Below the pieces are notes generated by a model, which was given only the letters and a program-made list of their open reading frames with translations, was not told the DNA's origin and ran no database searches. The translations under genes were made by a program, and so were the position numbers. From Oceanobacillus jordanicus (lineage in GTDB: Bacteria > Bacillota > Bacilli > Bacillales > Amphibacillaceae), in the NCBI RefSeq assembly GCF_022095695.1, contig NZ_JAIFZM010000021.1, positions 1 through 61,929 of the forward strand: 61,929 nt of DNA. Reading direction: 5' to 3'. Of this stretch, positions 1 through 8,318 are shown piece by piece. The first letter of the stretch is position 1, and each line of letters opens with the position of its first letter.

Positions 1-2
1 CA

Positions 3-542
3 AATCTCTTAAACCAGAATTTCACTGTAGACGCTCCTAATAAAGCCTGGGTCACAGATATTACGTATATTTGGACAATAGAGGGATGGCTTTATTTAGC
101 GTCGGTTATAGACTTGTTTTCCAGGAAAATGGTGGGATGGAGTATGGCACCTAATATGAAAAAGGAATTGCCATTAGCTGCTTTAAAAATGGCCATAGCT
201 ACCCGCCAGCCTGGTGAAGGGCTCATACACCATTCTGATCGAGGGTCACAATATTGTTCACATGGATATATGGAATTGTTAAAAGAAAGGAAAATGAAAG
301 TAAGCATGAGTAGAATTGGAAACCCTTATGATAATGCTTGTATAGAGTCTTTTCATGCGACGTTAAAAAAAGAACTTGTATACAGAGTCCGGTTTGAGAA
401 GCGCGCTGAGGCCATGAGAGCCGTTAATTACTATATTAGTAATCGTTACAATGAGAAAAGAAGACACTCAACTCTAGGGTACTATTCTCCTAATCACTTT
501 GAACGTCATTACAAAAACAACATACTGAAAAAAACCTCTTAA
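3..542 (+). CDS. IS3-family transposase OrfB, C-terminal part (5' end outside window)
   Basis: DDE transposase catalytic domain (rve-type integrase core) that cuts and joins element ends. The reading frame is open from base 3; the 179 visible residues show the catalytic triad in order: Asp in WVTDITYI, Asp in HHSDRGSQY, and Glu in NACIESFHATLKKE, followed by the usual RRHSTLGYYSP tail. In IS3 elements OrfB is normally made as an OrfAB fusion by -1 frameshifting; the OrfA part is not in view here. The frame ends normally at TAA, so this copy may be functional. An OrfA of an IS3 element sits at the opposite end of the window, but the two need not be the same IS. Confidence 0.93.
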   Translation, partial: NLLNQNFTVDAPNKAWVTDITYIWTIEGWLYLASVIDLFSRKMVGWSMAPNMKKELPLAALKMAIATRQPGEGLIHHSDRGSQYCSHGYMELLKERKMKVSMSRIGNPYDNACIESFHATLKKELVYRVRFEKRAEAMRAVNYYISNRYNEKRRHSTLGYYSPNHFERHYKNNILKKTS

Positions 543-553
543 ACAAACCAATT

Positions 554-602
554 GTGATGAATAAGTACAAAGTGTGGTTTTTACTTTGTACTTATTCATC
601 AC
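554..602 (+). terminator. Perfect 20-bp hairpin after IS3 orfB
   Basis: Two perfectly complementary 20-base arms (554-573 and 583-602) flank a 9-base loop GTGGTTTTT, 11 bases after the orfB stop codon. It lacks a trailing T-run on the plus strand, so it may be a terminator, a transcript-stabilising hairpin or part of the element's end structure. Confidence 0.55.
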
Positions 603-679
603 GCAGCAAACGAAGTGCGGTAGTGTTTTTCATTAAACAAGCACCATTTTAAAATGTCTATTTTCTTGACAGAAGTCCA

Positions 680-1309
680 GATTGAAACTGCCTCGCCGTT
701 GATTGGGCCTCTTTTATGATTGATTGAACCTGCCTCGCCGTTGATTGGACCTCTTCTATGATTGATTGAATTAGCATTGTCGTTGATTGGGCCTCTTCTA
801 TGATTGATTGAAACAGCTTTGTCGTTGATTGGACCTCTTCTATGATTGATTGAAACAGCTTTGTCGTTGATTGGACCTCTTCTATGATTGATTGAACCTG
901 CCTCGCCGTTGATTGGGCCTCTTCTATGATTGATTGAAACTGCCTCGCCGTTGATTGGGCCTCTTCTATGATTGATTGAATCAGCCTTGTCGTTGATTGG
1001 GCCTCTTCTACGATTGATTGAAACTGCCTCGCCGTTGATTGGGCCTCTTTTATGATTGATTGAATCAGCTCTGTCGTTGATTGGACCTCTTTTACGATTG
1101 ATTGAAACAGCCTTGTCGTTGATTGGACCTCTTCTATGATTGATTGAAACAGCTTTGGCGTTGATTGGCCCTCTTCTATGATTGATTGAACCTGCCTCGC
1201 CGTTGATTGGGCCTCTTTTATGATTGATTGAAACAGCTTTGGCGTTGATTGGCCCTACTTTATGGTCGATTGAAACCGAATATTGATTGATTGGGCCCGA
1301 TAATATGCC
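680..1309. repeat. 21-bp-periodic tandem array 1 (30 half-units)
   Basis: GATTG occurs at 680 and then at every 21st base up to 1289: 30 occurrences without a phase slip over about 610 bp. Two half-unit types alternate: type B, close to GATTGGRCCTCTTYTAYG plus ATT, is nearly constant; type A, close to GATTGAAACAGCTTTGTC plus GTT, varies in its middle (AAACTGCCTCGCC, AACCTGCCTCGCC, AATCAGCCTTGTC and others). Thus the full unit is 42 bp with an internal 21-bp repeat. The final two units (1268, 1289) are diverged. Because 21 is a multiple of three, long open frames run through it on the minus strand (599-1354) with a repeating SINHRRGPINDKAV peptide, but no ribosome binding site precedes that frame. 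It lies between an IS3 element and the prfC leader. Confidence 0.95.
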
Positions 1310-1448
1310 TTCACAACAATAAGCTTGTTGAAAGGAGGCATGGTTTGCTATCATATAAAAAGATCAATTAAAGGAGAATCATCCAATGTAAAAAATCCCG
1401 TGAAACAACGTACTTATAAAAAATTATATTAAAGAAGGGATTTTATAT

Positions 1449-3029
1449 ATGAGCTTACATGATGAAGTGCAAAAAAGACGGACGTTCGCCATCATTTCCC
1501 ACCCAGATGCGGGAAAAACAACCTTAACGGAAAGGTTGCTTTTATTTGGCAATTTGATTCGTTCTGCAGGCACAGTAAAAGGGAAAAAGACAGGCAAATA
1601 CGCAACCTCAGATTGGATGGAAATAGAAAAACAACGTGGTATTTCTGTTACATCTAGTGTAATGAATTTTCCATATAAAGATTTCCAGGTCAACATTTTG
1701 GACACACCTGGACACGAAGACTTCAGTGAGGATACGTACCGAACACTTACTGCAGTAGACAGTGTTGTCATGATCATTGATGCAACAAAAGGAATCGAAG
1801 CGCAGACTAAGAAGCTTTTTAAGGTTTGCCGCATGCGAGGGATCCCTATTTTTACGTTTATTAATAAAATGGATCGCGAAAGCAGGGAGCCACTTGATCT
1901 TATGGAAGAGATTGAGGAAGTACTCGACATTGAAACCTACCCTATGAATTGGCCAGTAGGCATGGGAAAACAATTCCTTGGTATTTTTGATCGTCAAGGT
2001 AAGCAGTTTATTCAATTTAATGGGAATGAAGAGGAAAACTCCATTCCCTATGAGGCTTTAAACAATGAAGAACATGCAGAGTTACGTTCCCAATCAGGCT
2101 ATAAGGTCGCCAAAGATGAGTTGGAACTACTTGATGAAGCTGGGGACTCCTACTCCCTAGACGCTGTTATGGCCGGGGAACAAACACCTGTATTTTTCGG
2201 AAGTGCACTAGCACCATTTGGTGTTCAAACATTCTTTGACACGTTTATTTCCATGGCTCCTGCACCTGTTCCTCGGAAATCAACAGAGGGGCTTATCCAA
2301 CCTGATGAGGAAGAATTTTCAGGTTTTATCTTTAAAATTCAAGCAAATATGAACCCTGCACATCGGGACCGTGTGGCGTTCCTGCGAGTTTGCTCCGGAA
2401 AATTTGAACGTGGTATGAGTGTAAAGCTGGCTAGGGCCAACAAGGTGATAAAGCTTTCGCAGACCCAGCAATTCGTTGCCTCATCGAGAGATACGGTTGA
2501 AGTGGCGTATGCCGGTGACATTATTGGAATTTATGATCCCAACATCTACCGAATCGGAGACACCTTGGTTTCCGGTAAAAAACAATTTGATTATGATGAA
2601 CTCCCTCAATTTCCACCAGAATTATATAAAAAGGTAACAGCTAAGAATGTTATGAAGGGAAAACAGTTTAACAAAGGTATTGAGCAGCTTGTACAAGAAG
2701 GGGCTATTCAATTATTTAAAGGGTATCGCAATGATGCACGTATTATTGGTGCTGTTGGTGAATTACAATACGAAGTATTCCAACACAGAATGAAGGCGGA
2801 ATATAATACGGAGGTTATGCTAGAGTCTATCGGCGAGCGTATCCCAAGATGGTTAAATGAGAACGAATTAGACCCCTCTATTTTCGATGAGCGTAGTATG
2901 CTCGTGCAAGACAGAGAGGGCAATTATGTAGCATTATTTAAGAACGATTTTGCTTTAAATTGGTTTCATGATAAATATCCAAAGGTTGAACTCATTGATC
3001 TATTTGAATCCAACCAATATAATCAATAA
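1449..3029 (+). CDS. prfC: Peptide chain release factor 3 (RF3)
   Basis: Translational GTPase that recycles release factors RF1/RF2 from the ribosome after peptide release. The 526-residue protein has the family's full length. GTPase motifs are visible: P-loop HPDAGKTT (residues 18-25), DTPGH (86-90) and NKMD (139-142), followed by an EF-G-like domain II and the RF3 C-terminal domain. The start ATG follows AAGAAGGGA at a normal distance. It is a single-gene unit: a hairpin terminator follows, and the 21-bp array lies upstream. Nothing looks damaged. Confidence 0.95.
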   Translation: MSLHDEVQKRRTFAIISHPDAGKTTLTERLLLFGNLIRSAGTVKGKKTGKYATSDWMEIEKQRGISVTSSVMNFPYKDFQVNILDTPGHEDFSEDTYRTLTAVDSVVMIIDATKGIEAQTKKLFKVCRMRGIPIFTFINKMDRESREPLDLMEEIEEVLDIETYPMNWPVGMGKQFLGIFDRQGKQFIQFNGNEEENSIPYEALNNEEHAELRSQSGYKVAKDELELLDEAGDSYSLDAVMAGEQTPVFFGSALAPFGVQTFFDTFISMAPAPVPRKSTEGLIQPDEEEFSGFIFKIQANMNPAHRDRVAFLRVCSGKFERGMSVKLARANKVIKLSQTQQFVASSRDTVEVAYAGDIIGIYDPNIYRIGDTLVSGKKQFDYDELPQFPPELYKKVTAKNVMKGKQFNKGIEQLVQEGAIQLFKGYRNDARIIGAVGELQYEVFQHRMKAEYNTEVMLESIGERIPRWLNENELDPSIFDERSMLVQDREGNYVALFKNDFALNWFHDKYPKVELIDLFESNQYNQ

Positions 3030-3042
3030 AAATTTAGTATAG

Positions 3043-3090
3043 TAAAAAGGCTGCCTCTTTGTCGGGAAGACAAATGGCAGCCCTTTTTTC
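3043..3090 (+). terminator. Rho-independent terminator after prfC
   Basis: Stem GGCTGCC...TTTGTC / GACAAA...GGCAGCC followed by six T residues, 15 bases after the prfC stop. Confidence 0.85.
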
Positions 3091-3124
3091 ATATGCAACC
3101 TTAACAAGTATGTTGAAGGTGCTA

Positions 3125-3499
3125 TTACAATTTAAAATCAGGAATCCCCATGAACTCTAGAGATTCTTCCAGACTGGAAAAGGCACGTAGCGAATCATAG
3201 GCGCCCGCACTTTTAGATAGCCGGTTTAACTGGTTTTTCCACGCCTCATTAGTTGCGATGGTACCGGTTTTTTCAACATTGCTACCAATCCAGCTCATTA
3301 ATTCACCCCATACTTCGTTTACCTCAGGTTTTGAATTCTGGATAGCGCTATTATCATTTAGAAATTTAGTAACGCCAGGCTGACTTAATACGCGTTTTAC
3401 TTCCTCCGCCTGCTGTTCTGCTTCTCCTACAGTCTCTGCCATTTCATAATACTTGAAAAATAGCACGTCCTTGTAAATTTTCATTTCATACTTTTCCAT
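3125..3499 (-). CDS. Uncharacterised small cytoplasmic protein
   Basis: A 124-residue protein I do not recognise. The start at 3499 is chosen because AGAGGGG precedes that ATG at normal spacing; an upstream extension of the same frame to 3706 lacks a ribosome binding site. No signal peptide or membrane segment is visible. The N-terminal half begins with a strand-like segment (MKIYKDVLFFKYYEM) and a Glu-rich helix; the C-terminal half is rich in small helices (LNRLSKSAGAYDSL). It stands alone between prfC and helD, convergent with prfC. Confidence 0.6.
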   Translation of the reverse strand: MEKYEMKIYKDVLFFKYYEMAETVGEAEQQAEEVKRVLSQPGVTKFLNDNSAIQNSKPEVNEVWGELMSWIGSNVEKTGTIATNEAWKNQLNRLSKSAGAYDSLRAFSSLEESLEFMGIPDFKL

Positions 3500-3943
3500 C
3501 ACTTTTCCCCTCTTTTTTTCCATAATAAATCTAATAATATGTGTAATGCATGAATTGCTATTAGGAATCCCTGCATATAAATTCAATATTTGCTGCTTCA
3601 TCTCTATTTTGTTGGGCCAGTGTCTTCTAGTTACATAGAGGTTTTTCTTGCCAACTTTTACAGATATCCAACTATAAACCACTGGATTAGACCCAAAGTC
3701 AATCATAACATTAACCTGTGTAATTATGTATGTAGAAACTCTCTCTTATCACCTGTCCAAATATTACCAATTAGAGGGCCTTCTTTTACTATCGGTTATT
3801 AGAAATGAACAATTAAATGAAAACCTTTTTATATCGTGCTTATAAGGGGTAGTTATGGTAAATATTACAGAATTATGAACAACATAGAAAAAACAATTTC
3901 ATGTCGGTTTCAAAAAATAGCAGTACTCACCCACCCTATATGT
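3500..3943. other. Intergenic region without a recognised gene
   Basis: Apart from the leader and promoter region of the 3125-3499 gene at its left edge, I see no gene, RNA or repeat here. Open frames in it lack ribosome binding sites and recognisable content. Confidence 0.5.
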
Positions 3944-3978
3944 AAAAAGAAAAGACCAAATCACATCGATTTGGCCTG
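3944..3978 (-). terminator. Rho-independent terminator of helD
   Basis: On the minus strand, stem GGCCAAATC / GATTTGGTC with a five-base loop is followed by TTTTCTTTTT, about 50 bases past the helD stop. Confidence 0.8.
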
Positions 3979-4025
3979 CTAATTACTATGTTATTTTCAA
4001 AGGTTTAATTTAAAATCAGACTTGC

Positions 4026-6344
4026 TTATTTTTCAATCTCGTCCTCTACAATTTCGTACGTGTCTACCTTCGCCTCTTTGATGAAGTGACACGGTTCTTC
4101 ACCGGAAATGATCGTCAAATCATGCATCGCTCTTGTACAAGCGGTATAAAACAATGTTCGATCCTTTTCCTTATAATGGCTAGAGGATCCGTCAGGGATA
4201 ATTACAGCATCAAACTCAATACCCTTAGCTAAATATACTGGGAGCACAATGAAACCCTTAGAGAAACCGTACGTCTCTTCGGTTATTTGTGTAACAGGTA
4301 CGACTTCTTTTAGTTCCTTGTAGACACGCTCTGTTTCCTGTACTGTTTTACAAATAACCGCAATCATCTCGTGCCCTTTCTCTAAATAAGCAGATCTCTC
4401 TGTTAGAATAGCACGGGAGCTGTGGGACGGATCGGTTAGTCGAAGTAACGTGGGTTTGGCACCATCACGGTTAAATGCCTCGATCTCTTCCTCACCAGGA
4501 GCAAATGCTTTAGTAAACTCTGTTATTTGTTTGGTCGACCGATAGCTTTTCGTAAGTGTAATTCGCTCGTGTTCAGATTCTTGTATGCCAGGTACAAGTG
4601 GGTTTTCCTTTGTTACATTAACATAAATAGCCTGGTTGATGTCACCAAGTAATGTTATGCGAGTATAGGGAAAGAGATGTCTAATAAAAGCAAACTGAAA
4701 GGATGAATAATCCTGTGCTTCATCAATTAATAGCTGACGCACTGCACGCTCTTGTTTATCCCCAATGAGTTTACCTTTAAAATAAAGGTATGGTGCTGCA
4801 TCCTCCCAGGTCAGGTGGTTATCGGAAAAGTCATCTATCGTTTGCTCACAAATCGCATTCCAGTTCTTCGGAGTATTTTCCAGCTCTCTTGTGGTTGAAA
4901 ACAGCAGTCGGAAGTTTTTTGCAACGTGCACAAAATCAAAATTCTCTATTTGTTTGCGCAAAGTACCGAACATCTTTCTGACAACTGCCTTACGAAGGAC
5001 CTTCTCCTCATTCACAAACATATCCTCATCTAATTTTTGAGCTTCATAATACGCTTTTAAATACGCTTCTTTATCAAGCAACTCGACCTTTTCCATTACC
5101 CAATCCTTTTTCACTTCCTGCCTCTGAAACTGCTTTAGCTCAATTTGCAGCCATTTTGCAACAATCTCCATTTTATTGACAGGTGTTATGGCTTCATCAA
5201 GTGCATAAAAGTACTCGCTGATCTCCTCTTTGGATATTAATATCTCCCCACGGAAGGAAATATTTTTAAATTGCATCCCTTGCATCCGTAGCTGTTCTAC
5301 ATAGATGTCAATCAATTTCTTGAAGTCCAATGTTGCTTTATATTCCATACTACTAAGTCGAGTTTGATAAGCATCACTGTCCTCCTTTGTAAGTACGTAC
5401 TCCATCTGTTCAAAAGGGGATTCTACAGTAAAGCCTTCTCCAATTCCCTCCCTTAGATACTCAAGAAAAGTGGTCTGTCTAACATTCGCTTCCCCCAACT
5501 CTGGAAGAACATTTCGAATATACCCAGTGAATAAAGGGTTCGGCGAAAAAAGAACGACGTTTTCAGGGTTTAACTCCTCCCGGTATCGGTACATTAAGTA
5601 AGCAATCCGTTGAAGTGCGGCGGAGGTTTTCCCACTACCTGCCACTCCTTGGACAAGTAGCAATTTACTGCGCTCTTCACGGATAATCCTATTCTGCTCC
5701 TTCTGTATGGTAGCTACAATATTTTTCATGTCCGTGCTAGCATTATGTCCGAGTGCTTCTTGAAGCATTTCATCCCCTATCGTGATTCCAGTATCAAATA
5801 GACCTTTAAGCATTCCGTCTCGAATAATAAATTGCCGTTTTAATGATATCTCACCTTCTATCGCACTGTTCACGGCATTATACGAAGCATTACCCAAGGC
5901 ATAATCGTAATAAAGGCTTGATATAGGTGCACGCCAATCATAAACAAGAAAATCTTCATCCTGTCTATCCAAAAAGGAAGATATTCCAATATAGAGTTTC
6001 TCTACCTGATCATCACCGTGTTCCTTAAAATCAATACGACCAAAATATGGAGACTTCTTCATTCGCTTTAATACTTTCAGCTCATCACCAATTTTTCCAT
6101 GAAATCTTTCTTTTTCTGCTAAAAATTCGGCCTGCTGTTTTATACTGGCTTGTGTTTCAATGACATCATCCGGTTCATCAAGGTTGACGGTAACATCATC
6201 CCAAAAGGTTTTTCTTAGTTCAATTACATCTTCCTTTAAACCCGTCGCCTTAGAATATAATGCTGTTTCTTTACGCTCGATTTCCTTTAGCACATAATCT
6301 ATACGTTCTTGTTCTTCCATTCGGTCCTTTGGTCCCACGCTCAT
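4026..6344 (-). CDS. helD: UvrD/Rep-like helicase HelD (RNA polymerase recycling motor)
   Basis: Superfamily 1 helicase-like ATPase; in B. subtilis HelD binds RNA polymerase and releases stalled core enzyme from nucleic acid. The 772 residues match the usual length. The N-terminal coiled-coil arm (about residues 10-100) is followed by Walker A GVAGSGKT (233-240) with the conserved QRIAYLMYRYR context, a LLIDEAQDYSS Walker B, the LLGDINQAIY motif III and a C-terminal UvrD-type domain with SYRST. The start at 6344 follows TGGAG. It is a single-gene minus-strand unit with its own terminator; a divergent promoter lies just upstream. Confidence 0.9.
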   Translation of the reverse strand: MSVGPKDRMEEQERIDYVLKEIERKETALYSKATGLKEDVIELRKTFWDDVTVNLDEPDDVIETQASIKQQAEFLAEKERFHGKIGDELKVLKRMKKSPYFGRIDFKEHGDDQVEKLYIGISSFLDRQDEDFLVYDWRAPISSLYYDYALGNASYNAVNSAIEGEISLKRQFIIRDGMLKGLFDTGITIGDEMLQEALGHNASTDMKNIVATIQKEQNRIIREERSKLLLVQGVAGSGKTSAALQRIAYLMYRYREELNPENVVLFSPNPLFTGYIRNVLPELGEANVRQTTFLEYLREGIGEGFTVESPFEQMEYVLTKEDSDAYQTRLSSMEYKATLDFKKLIDIYVEQLRMQGMQFKNISFRGEILISKEEISEYFYALDEAITPVNKMEIVAKWLQIELKQFQRQEVKKDWVMEKVELLDKEAYLKAYYEAQKLDEDMFVNEEKVLRKAVVRKMFGTLRKQIENFDFVHVAKNFRLLFSTTRELENTPKNWNAICEQTIDDFSDNHLTWEDAAPYLYFKGKLIGDKQERAVRQLLIDEAQDYSSFQFAFIRHLFPYTRITLLGDINQAIYVNVTKENPLVPGIQESEHERITLTKSYRSTKQITEFTKAFAPGEEEIEAFNRDGAKPTLLRLTDPSHSSRAILTERSAYLEKGHEMIAVICKTVQETERVYKELKEVVPVTQITEETYGFSKGFIVLPVYLAKGIEFDAVIIPDGSSSHYKEKDRTLFYTACTRAMHDLTIISGEEPCHFIKEAKVDTYEIVEDEIEK

Positions 6345-6380
6345 TACATCAACTCCAGTTCATTTTCGGAATATATATAG

Positions 6381-6409
6381 TTGACTTTACTTATAGTTAA
6401 TGATACAAT
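6381..6409 (+). promoter_or_regulatory. Sigma-A-type promoter upstream of an unassigned transcript
   Basis: TTGACT (6381-6386) and TACAAT (6404-6409) are separated by exactly 17 bases. The promoter points away from helD toward a strong terminator at 6541-6573 with no convincing ORF between. Confidence 0.6.
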
Positions 6410-6415
6410 ATATTT

Positions 6416-6573
6416 GGAGATAATATACGTTTAGATTAACAAATAAGTAACTAATTAAGCTTACCATCTTTTGCGGTACACTGCAATAATTACTTTTTAT
6501 GGTTTTTTGTCGATTAAACTATCTTATATACGTTTAAGTAAAAGTAGCAAATCCGTTATTTGCTACTTTTTTT
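6416..6573 (+). ncRNA. Candidate small RNA of about 160 nt
   Basis: The stretch lies between a good promoter (6381-6409) and a strong intrinsic terminator (stem AAAGTAGCAAAT / ATTTGCTACTTT followed by seven T). No start codon with a ribosome binding site opens a meaningful frame inside. The T-run is longer on the plus strand than on the minus strand, so termination is oriented plus. It could be an independent sRNA or a leader whose readthrough reaches the membrane-protein gene at 6699. I recognise no known RNA family in it. Confidence 0.4.
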
Positions 6574-6698
6574 GTACTCTTTTTCAAAATACTGAACTCG
6601 AAAACCCATTCACCATAATATATTTCACATTTTTGACACAAACTATTTGACAACTTTGTGAACAAGGTGAATAATATAATTATGGGAGGATGATTTCT

Positions 6699-6929
6699 AT
6701 GAAAACAGGTAAGAAAATGTTAAATGCCGTTAAAATTGCAGGGTCAACTGTACTTACACTTGGGATCGTCATCTTTTTATATGGATTTTTCGTAAGCGAT
6801 TACAGTGCAATCACAGGCATTGGCATTGGTACAATCATGGGGGCAGTATTCATCTTTTTAATGGGTGTGTTTTTTGTAGCAACGGAAGAGGTTTTAGAAA
6901 AATTTAGCAAACCGAAAATCCTTAAATAG
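6699..6929 (+). CDS. Small two-helix membrane protein, paralogue 1
   Basis: A 76-residue protein with two hydrophobic segments (about residues 8-31 and 41-64) and a charged tail. The start at 6699 is preferred over an in-frame ATG at 6690 because GGGAGG ends just before the latter, leaving proper spacing only to 6699. It is clearly homologous to the next gene (7121-7366): both share a FLYGFF core, then GIGIGT.MGAVF.FLMGVFFV.TEE. Function unknown; I do not recognise a named family. A hairpin terminator follows, so the two genes are transcribed separately. Confidence 0.7.
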   Translation: MKTGKKMLNAVKIAGSTVLTLGIVIFLYGFFVSDYSAITGIGIGTIMGAVFIFLMGVFFVATEEVLEKFSKPKILK

Positions 6930-6955
6930 GGAGCGCATCAGGCGTTCCTTTTTGT
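6928..6955 (+). terminator. Rho-independent terminator
   Basis: Stem GGAGCGC / GCGTTCC (one G-T pair) with loop ATCAG, followed by TTTTTG, directly after the 6699-6929 gene. Confidence 0.7.
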
Positions 6956-7120
6956 TTGGAAAAAATCATACACTTTCCTATACATATTTCCGTTTTTAAG
7001 TGTTGTTTTTACAATCTCTGTTTTTCCTTTCTTGTAAAACGGGTAGAGTCTAAGTAGAGAAGTTTAAATTATTTTAGCCTCTTACACCATAGAAAGAATT
7101 TAACAGGGAAGGATGATAAT

Positions 7121-7366
7121 ATGAAACAACGAATTAAAATTATACGTGCCGTCAAATATACTGGCGCTGTCATCTTGACAGCAGGCATATTGATATTCTT
7201 ATATGGCTTTTTCATTAGTGATAAGAGTCTTTGGACTGGTATTGGAATCGGAACCGTAATGGGAGCAGTTTTCCTCTTCTTGATGGGTGTGTTTTTCGTT
7301 GGAACAGAAGAAAAAATAAAAGAGCGTTATGGTAGGTTGGAATCTAAAACCAAGGATTCAAAATAA
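7121..7366 (+). CDS. Small two-helix membrane protein, paralogue 2
   Basis: An 81-residue paralogue of the 6699-6929 product with the same two-helix layout (about residues 10-32 and 42-65) and a longer basic C-terminus. The ATG at 7121 follows GGAAGGATGA. Each copy has its own intergenic region, so this is an old tandem duplication with separate regulation rather than an operon. Function unknown. Confidence 0.7.
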   Translation: MKQRIKIIRAVKYTGAVILTAGILIFLYGFFISDKSLWTGIGIGTVMGAVFLFLMGVFFVGTEEKIKERYGRLESKTKDSK

Positions 7367-7394
7367 ATTTTGGCATAACAGGGTGAATTACTAT

Positions 7395-7428
7395 TGAAAA
7401 AAGGAGTGCTCGTTAAGAGCACTCCTTT
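7395..7428. terminator. Bidirectional terminator between 7121-7366 and qoxD
   Basis: Perfect 9-bp stem GGAGTGCTC / GAGCACTCC with loop GTTAA. On the minus strand it is followed by six T (end of the qox operon); on the plus strand by TTTCG. Confidence 0.85.
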
Positions 7429-7436
7429 CGTAATCC

Positions 7437-7721
7437 TTACATATATCCCCAAATTAATGCTAGTAATGAACCGAAGACTGTCACTACTGCAATAAAAACA
7501 CCGTAATAAACATTAGATAGAATTAAACCACTATCCTCTGATTCTCTAGCATGCATGAACACCATTAATTGCAACATTGCTTGAACAAACGCTGTGACAA
7601 GTAAGATTGTCATGCCTAGTGCGAACGACATATCTACGAAGTATACCAATAAAGCAACGGCTGTTAAGACAAGGGAAAATACAAATCCCATTACCTGTTT
7701 TAGTGGAAATAATTCCTTCAT
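7437..7721 (-). CDS. qoxD: Cytochrome aa3 quinol oxidase subunit IV
   Basis: Small integral membrane subunit of the aa3-type menaquinol oxidase, thought to assist assembly. 94 residues with three hydrophobic helices and the conserved LQLMVFMHARESED segment between helices two and three. It starts immediately after the qoxC stop (GGAATGATGTAA then ATG) and is the last gene of qoxABCD, followed by a terminator. Confidence 0.88.
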   Translation of the reverse strand: MKELFPLKQVMGFVFSLVLTAVALLVYFVDMSFALGMTILLVTAFVQAMLQLMVFMHARESEDSGLILSNVYYGVFIAVVTVFGSLLALIWGYM

Positions 7722-8318
7722 TTACATCATTCCTTTCAGATAGATGAAGCTGAAAATAAAGATCCAAACAACATCTAGAAAGTGCCAATAAAGAGAGAAT
7801 ATAAAGGATTTATTTGCAGTTTCAGGTGTGAAACCACGTTTTGCAACCTGTATCAGGATAAATAATCCCCAGAACAAGCCTAATGTAACGTGTAATCCGT
7901 GTGTTCCTATCGTTGTTAACAATGCAGACGTGAAGGCACTTACTGTTATGCCAGCTCCTTCATGGATGTAATGATTAAACTCATAGATCTCCATACTAAG
8001 GAATCCTGCACCAAGAACAAGCGTGATGATAAAGAATGTCATCATCGCTTTCTTGTTTTTAAGCCTCATTGCATGCACTGCTAAACCAACGGTAAAACTA
8101 CTTGTAAGCAGTAAGATTGTTTCGATTAATACTGGTGACAATTCAAAGATTTCTGCTCCACTCGGTCCACTTCCATGACGTCCTTCTAATGTAAAGTAGG
8201 AAGCAAACAAAGTACCAAAGAGCATAATTTCTGCTCCAATAAAGATCCAGAAACCTAATATATTTAAACGACCCTGTTCAGAGCTATACTCTAACGGCTG
8301 CGAGTGATCCAATTTCAT
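7722..8318 (-). CDS. qoxC: Cytochrome aa3 quinol oxidase subunit III
   Basis: Subunit III of the haem-copper quinol oxidase, 198 residues, five predicted membrane helices. Conserved features seen: GFWIFIGAEIMLFGTLFASYF in helix one (split here by description only) and the GTHGLHVTLG motif, then WHFLDVVWIFIF near the C-terminus. The start ATG overlaps the qoxB stop in TAATG, indicating translational coupling. Confidence 0.92.
   Translation of the reverse strand: MKLDHSQPLEYSSEQGRLNILGFWIFIGAEIMLFGTLFASYFTLEGRHGSGPSGAEIFELSPVLIETILLLTSSFTVGLAVHAMRLKNKKAMMTFFIITLVLGAGFLSMEIYEFNHYIHEGAGITVSAFTSALLTTIGTHGLHVTLGLFWGLFILIQVAKRGFTPETANKSFIFSLYWHFLDVVWIFIFSFIYLKGMM

Larger units (their letters stand above)
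1..671 (+). mobile_element. IS3-family insertion sequence, 3' part
   Basis: The window opens inside the transposase of an IS3-family element. The right boundary is proposed at about 671, where a CTTGACA end fits the usual 5'-TG...CA-3' termini of IS3 elements, and the inner sequence AAAATGTCTATTTTC resembles the complement of the GTGGACATG-containing left end seen at the far end of this window. Only eight bases separate this proposed end from the 21-bp repeat array. The family call rests on the transposase; the exact end is inference because the left end is outside the window. Confidence 0.65.

Noticed and set aside
680-1309. CRISPR array
   Set aside because: Spacing is 21 bp, no unique spacers of 30 bp, recurrent half-units, and no cas genes.
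599-1354. 251-codon minus-strand frame through array 1
   Set aside because: The frame exists because 21 bp is divisible by three; there is no ribosome binding site before its ATG, and its peptide is only the repeat.
3590-3802. Plus-strand 70-codon frame
   Set aside because: No ribosome binding site or recognisable content; lies in intergenic sequence.
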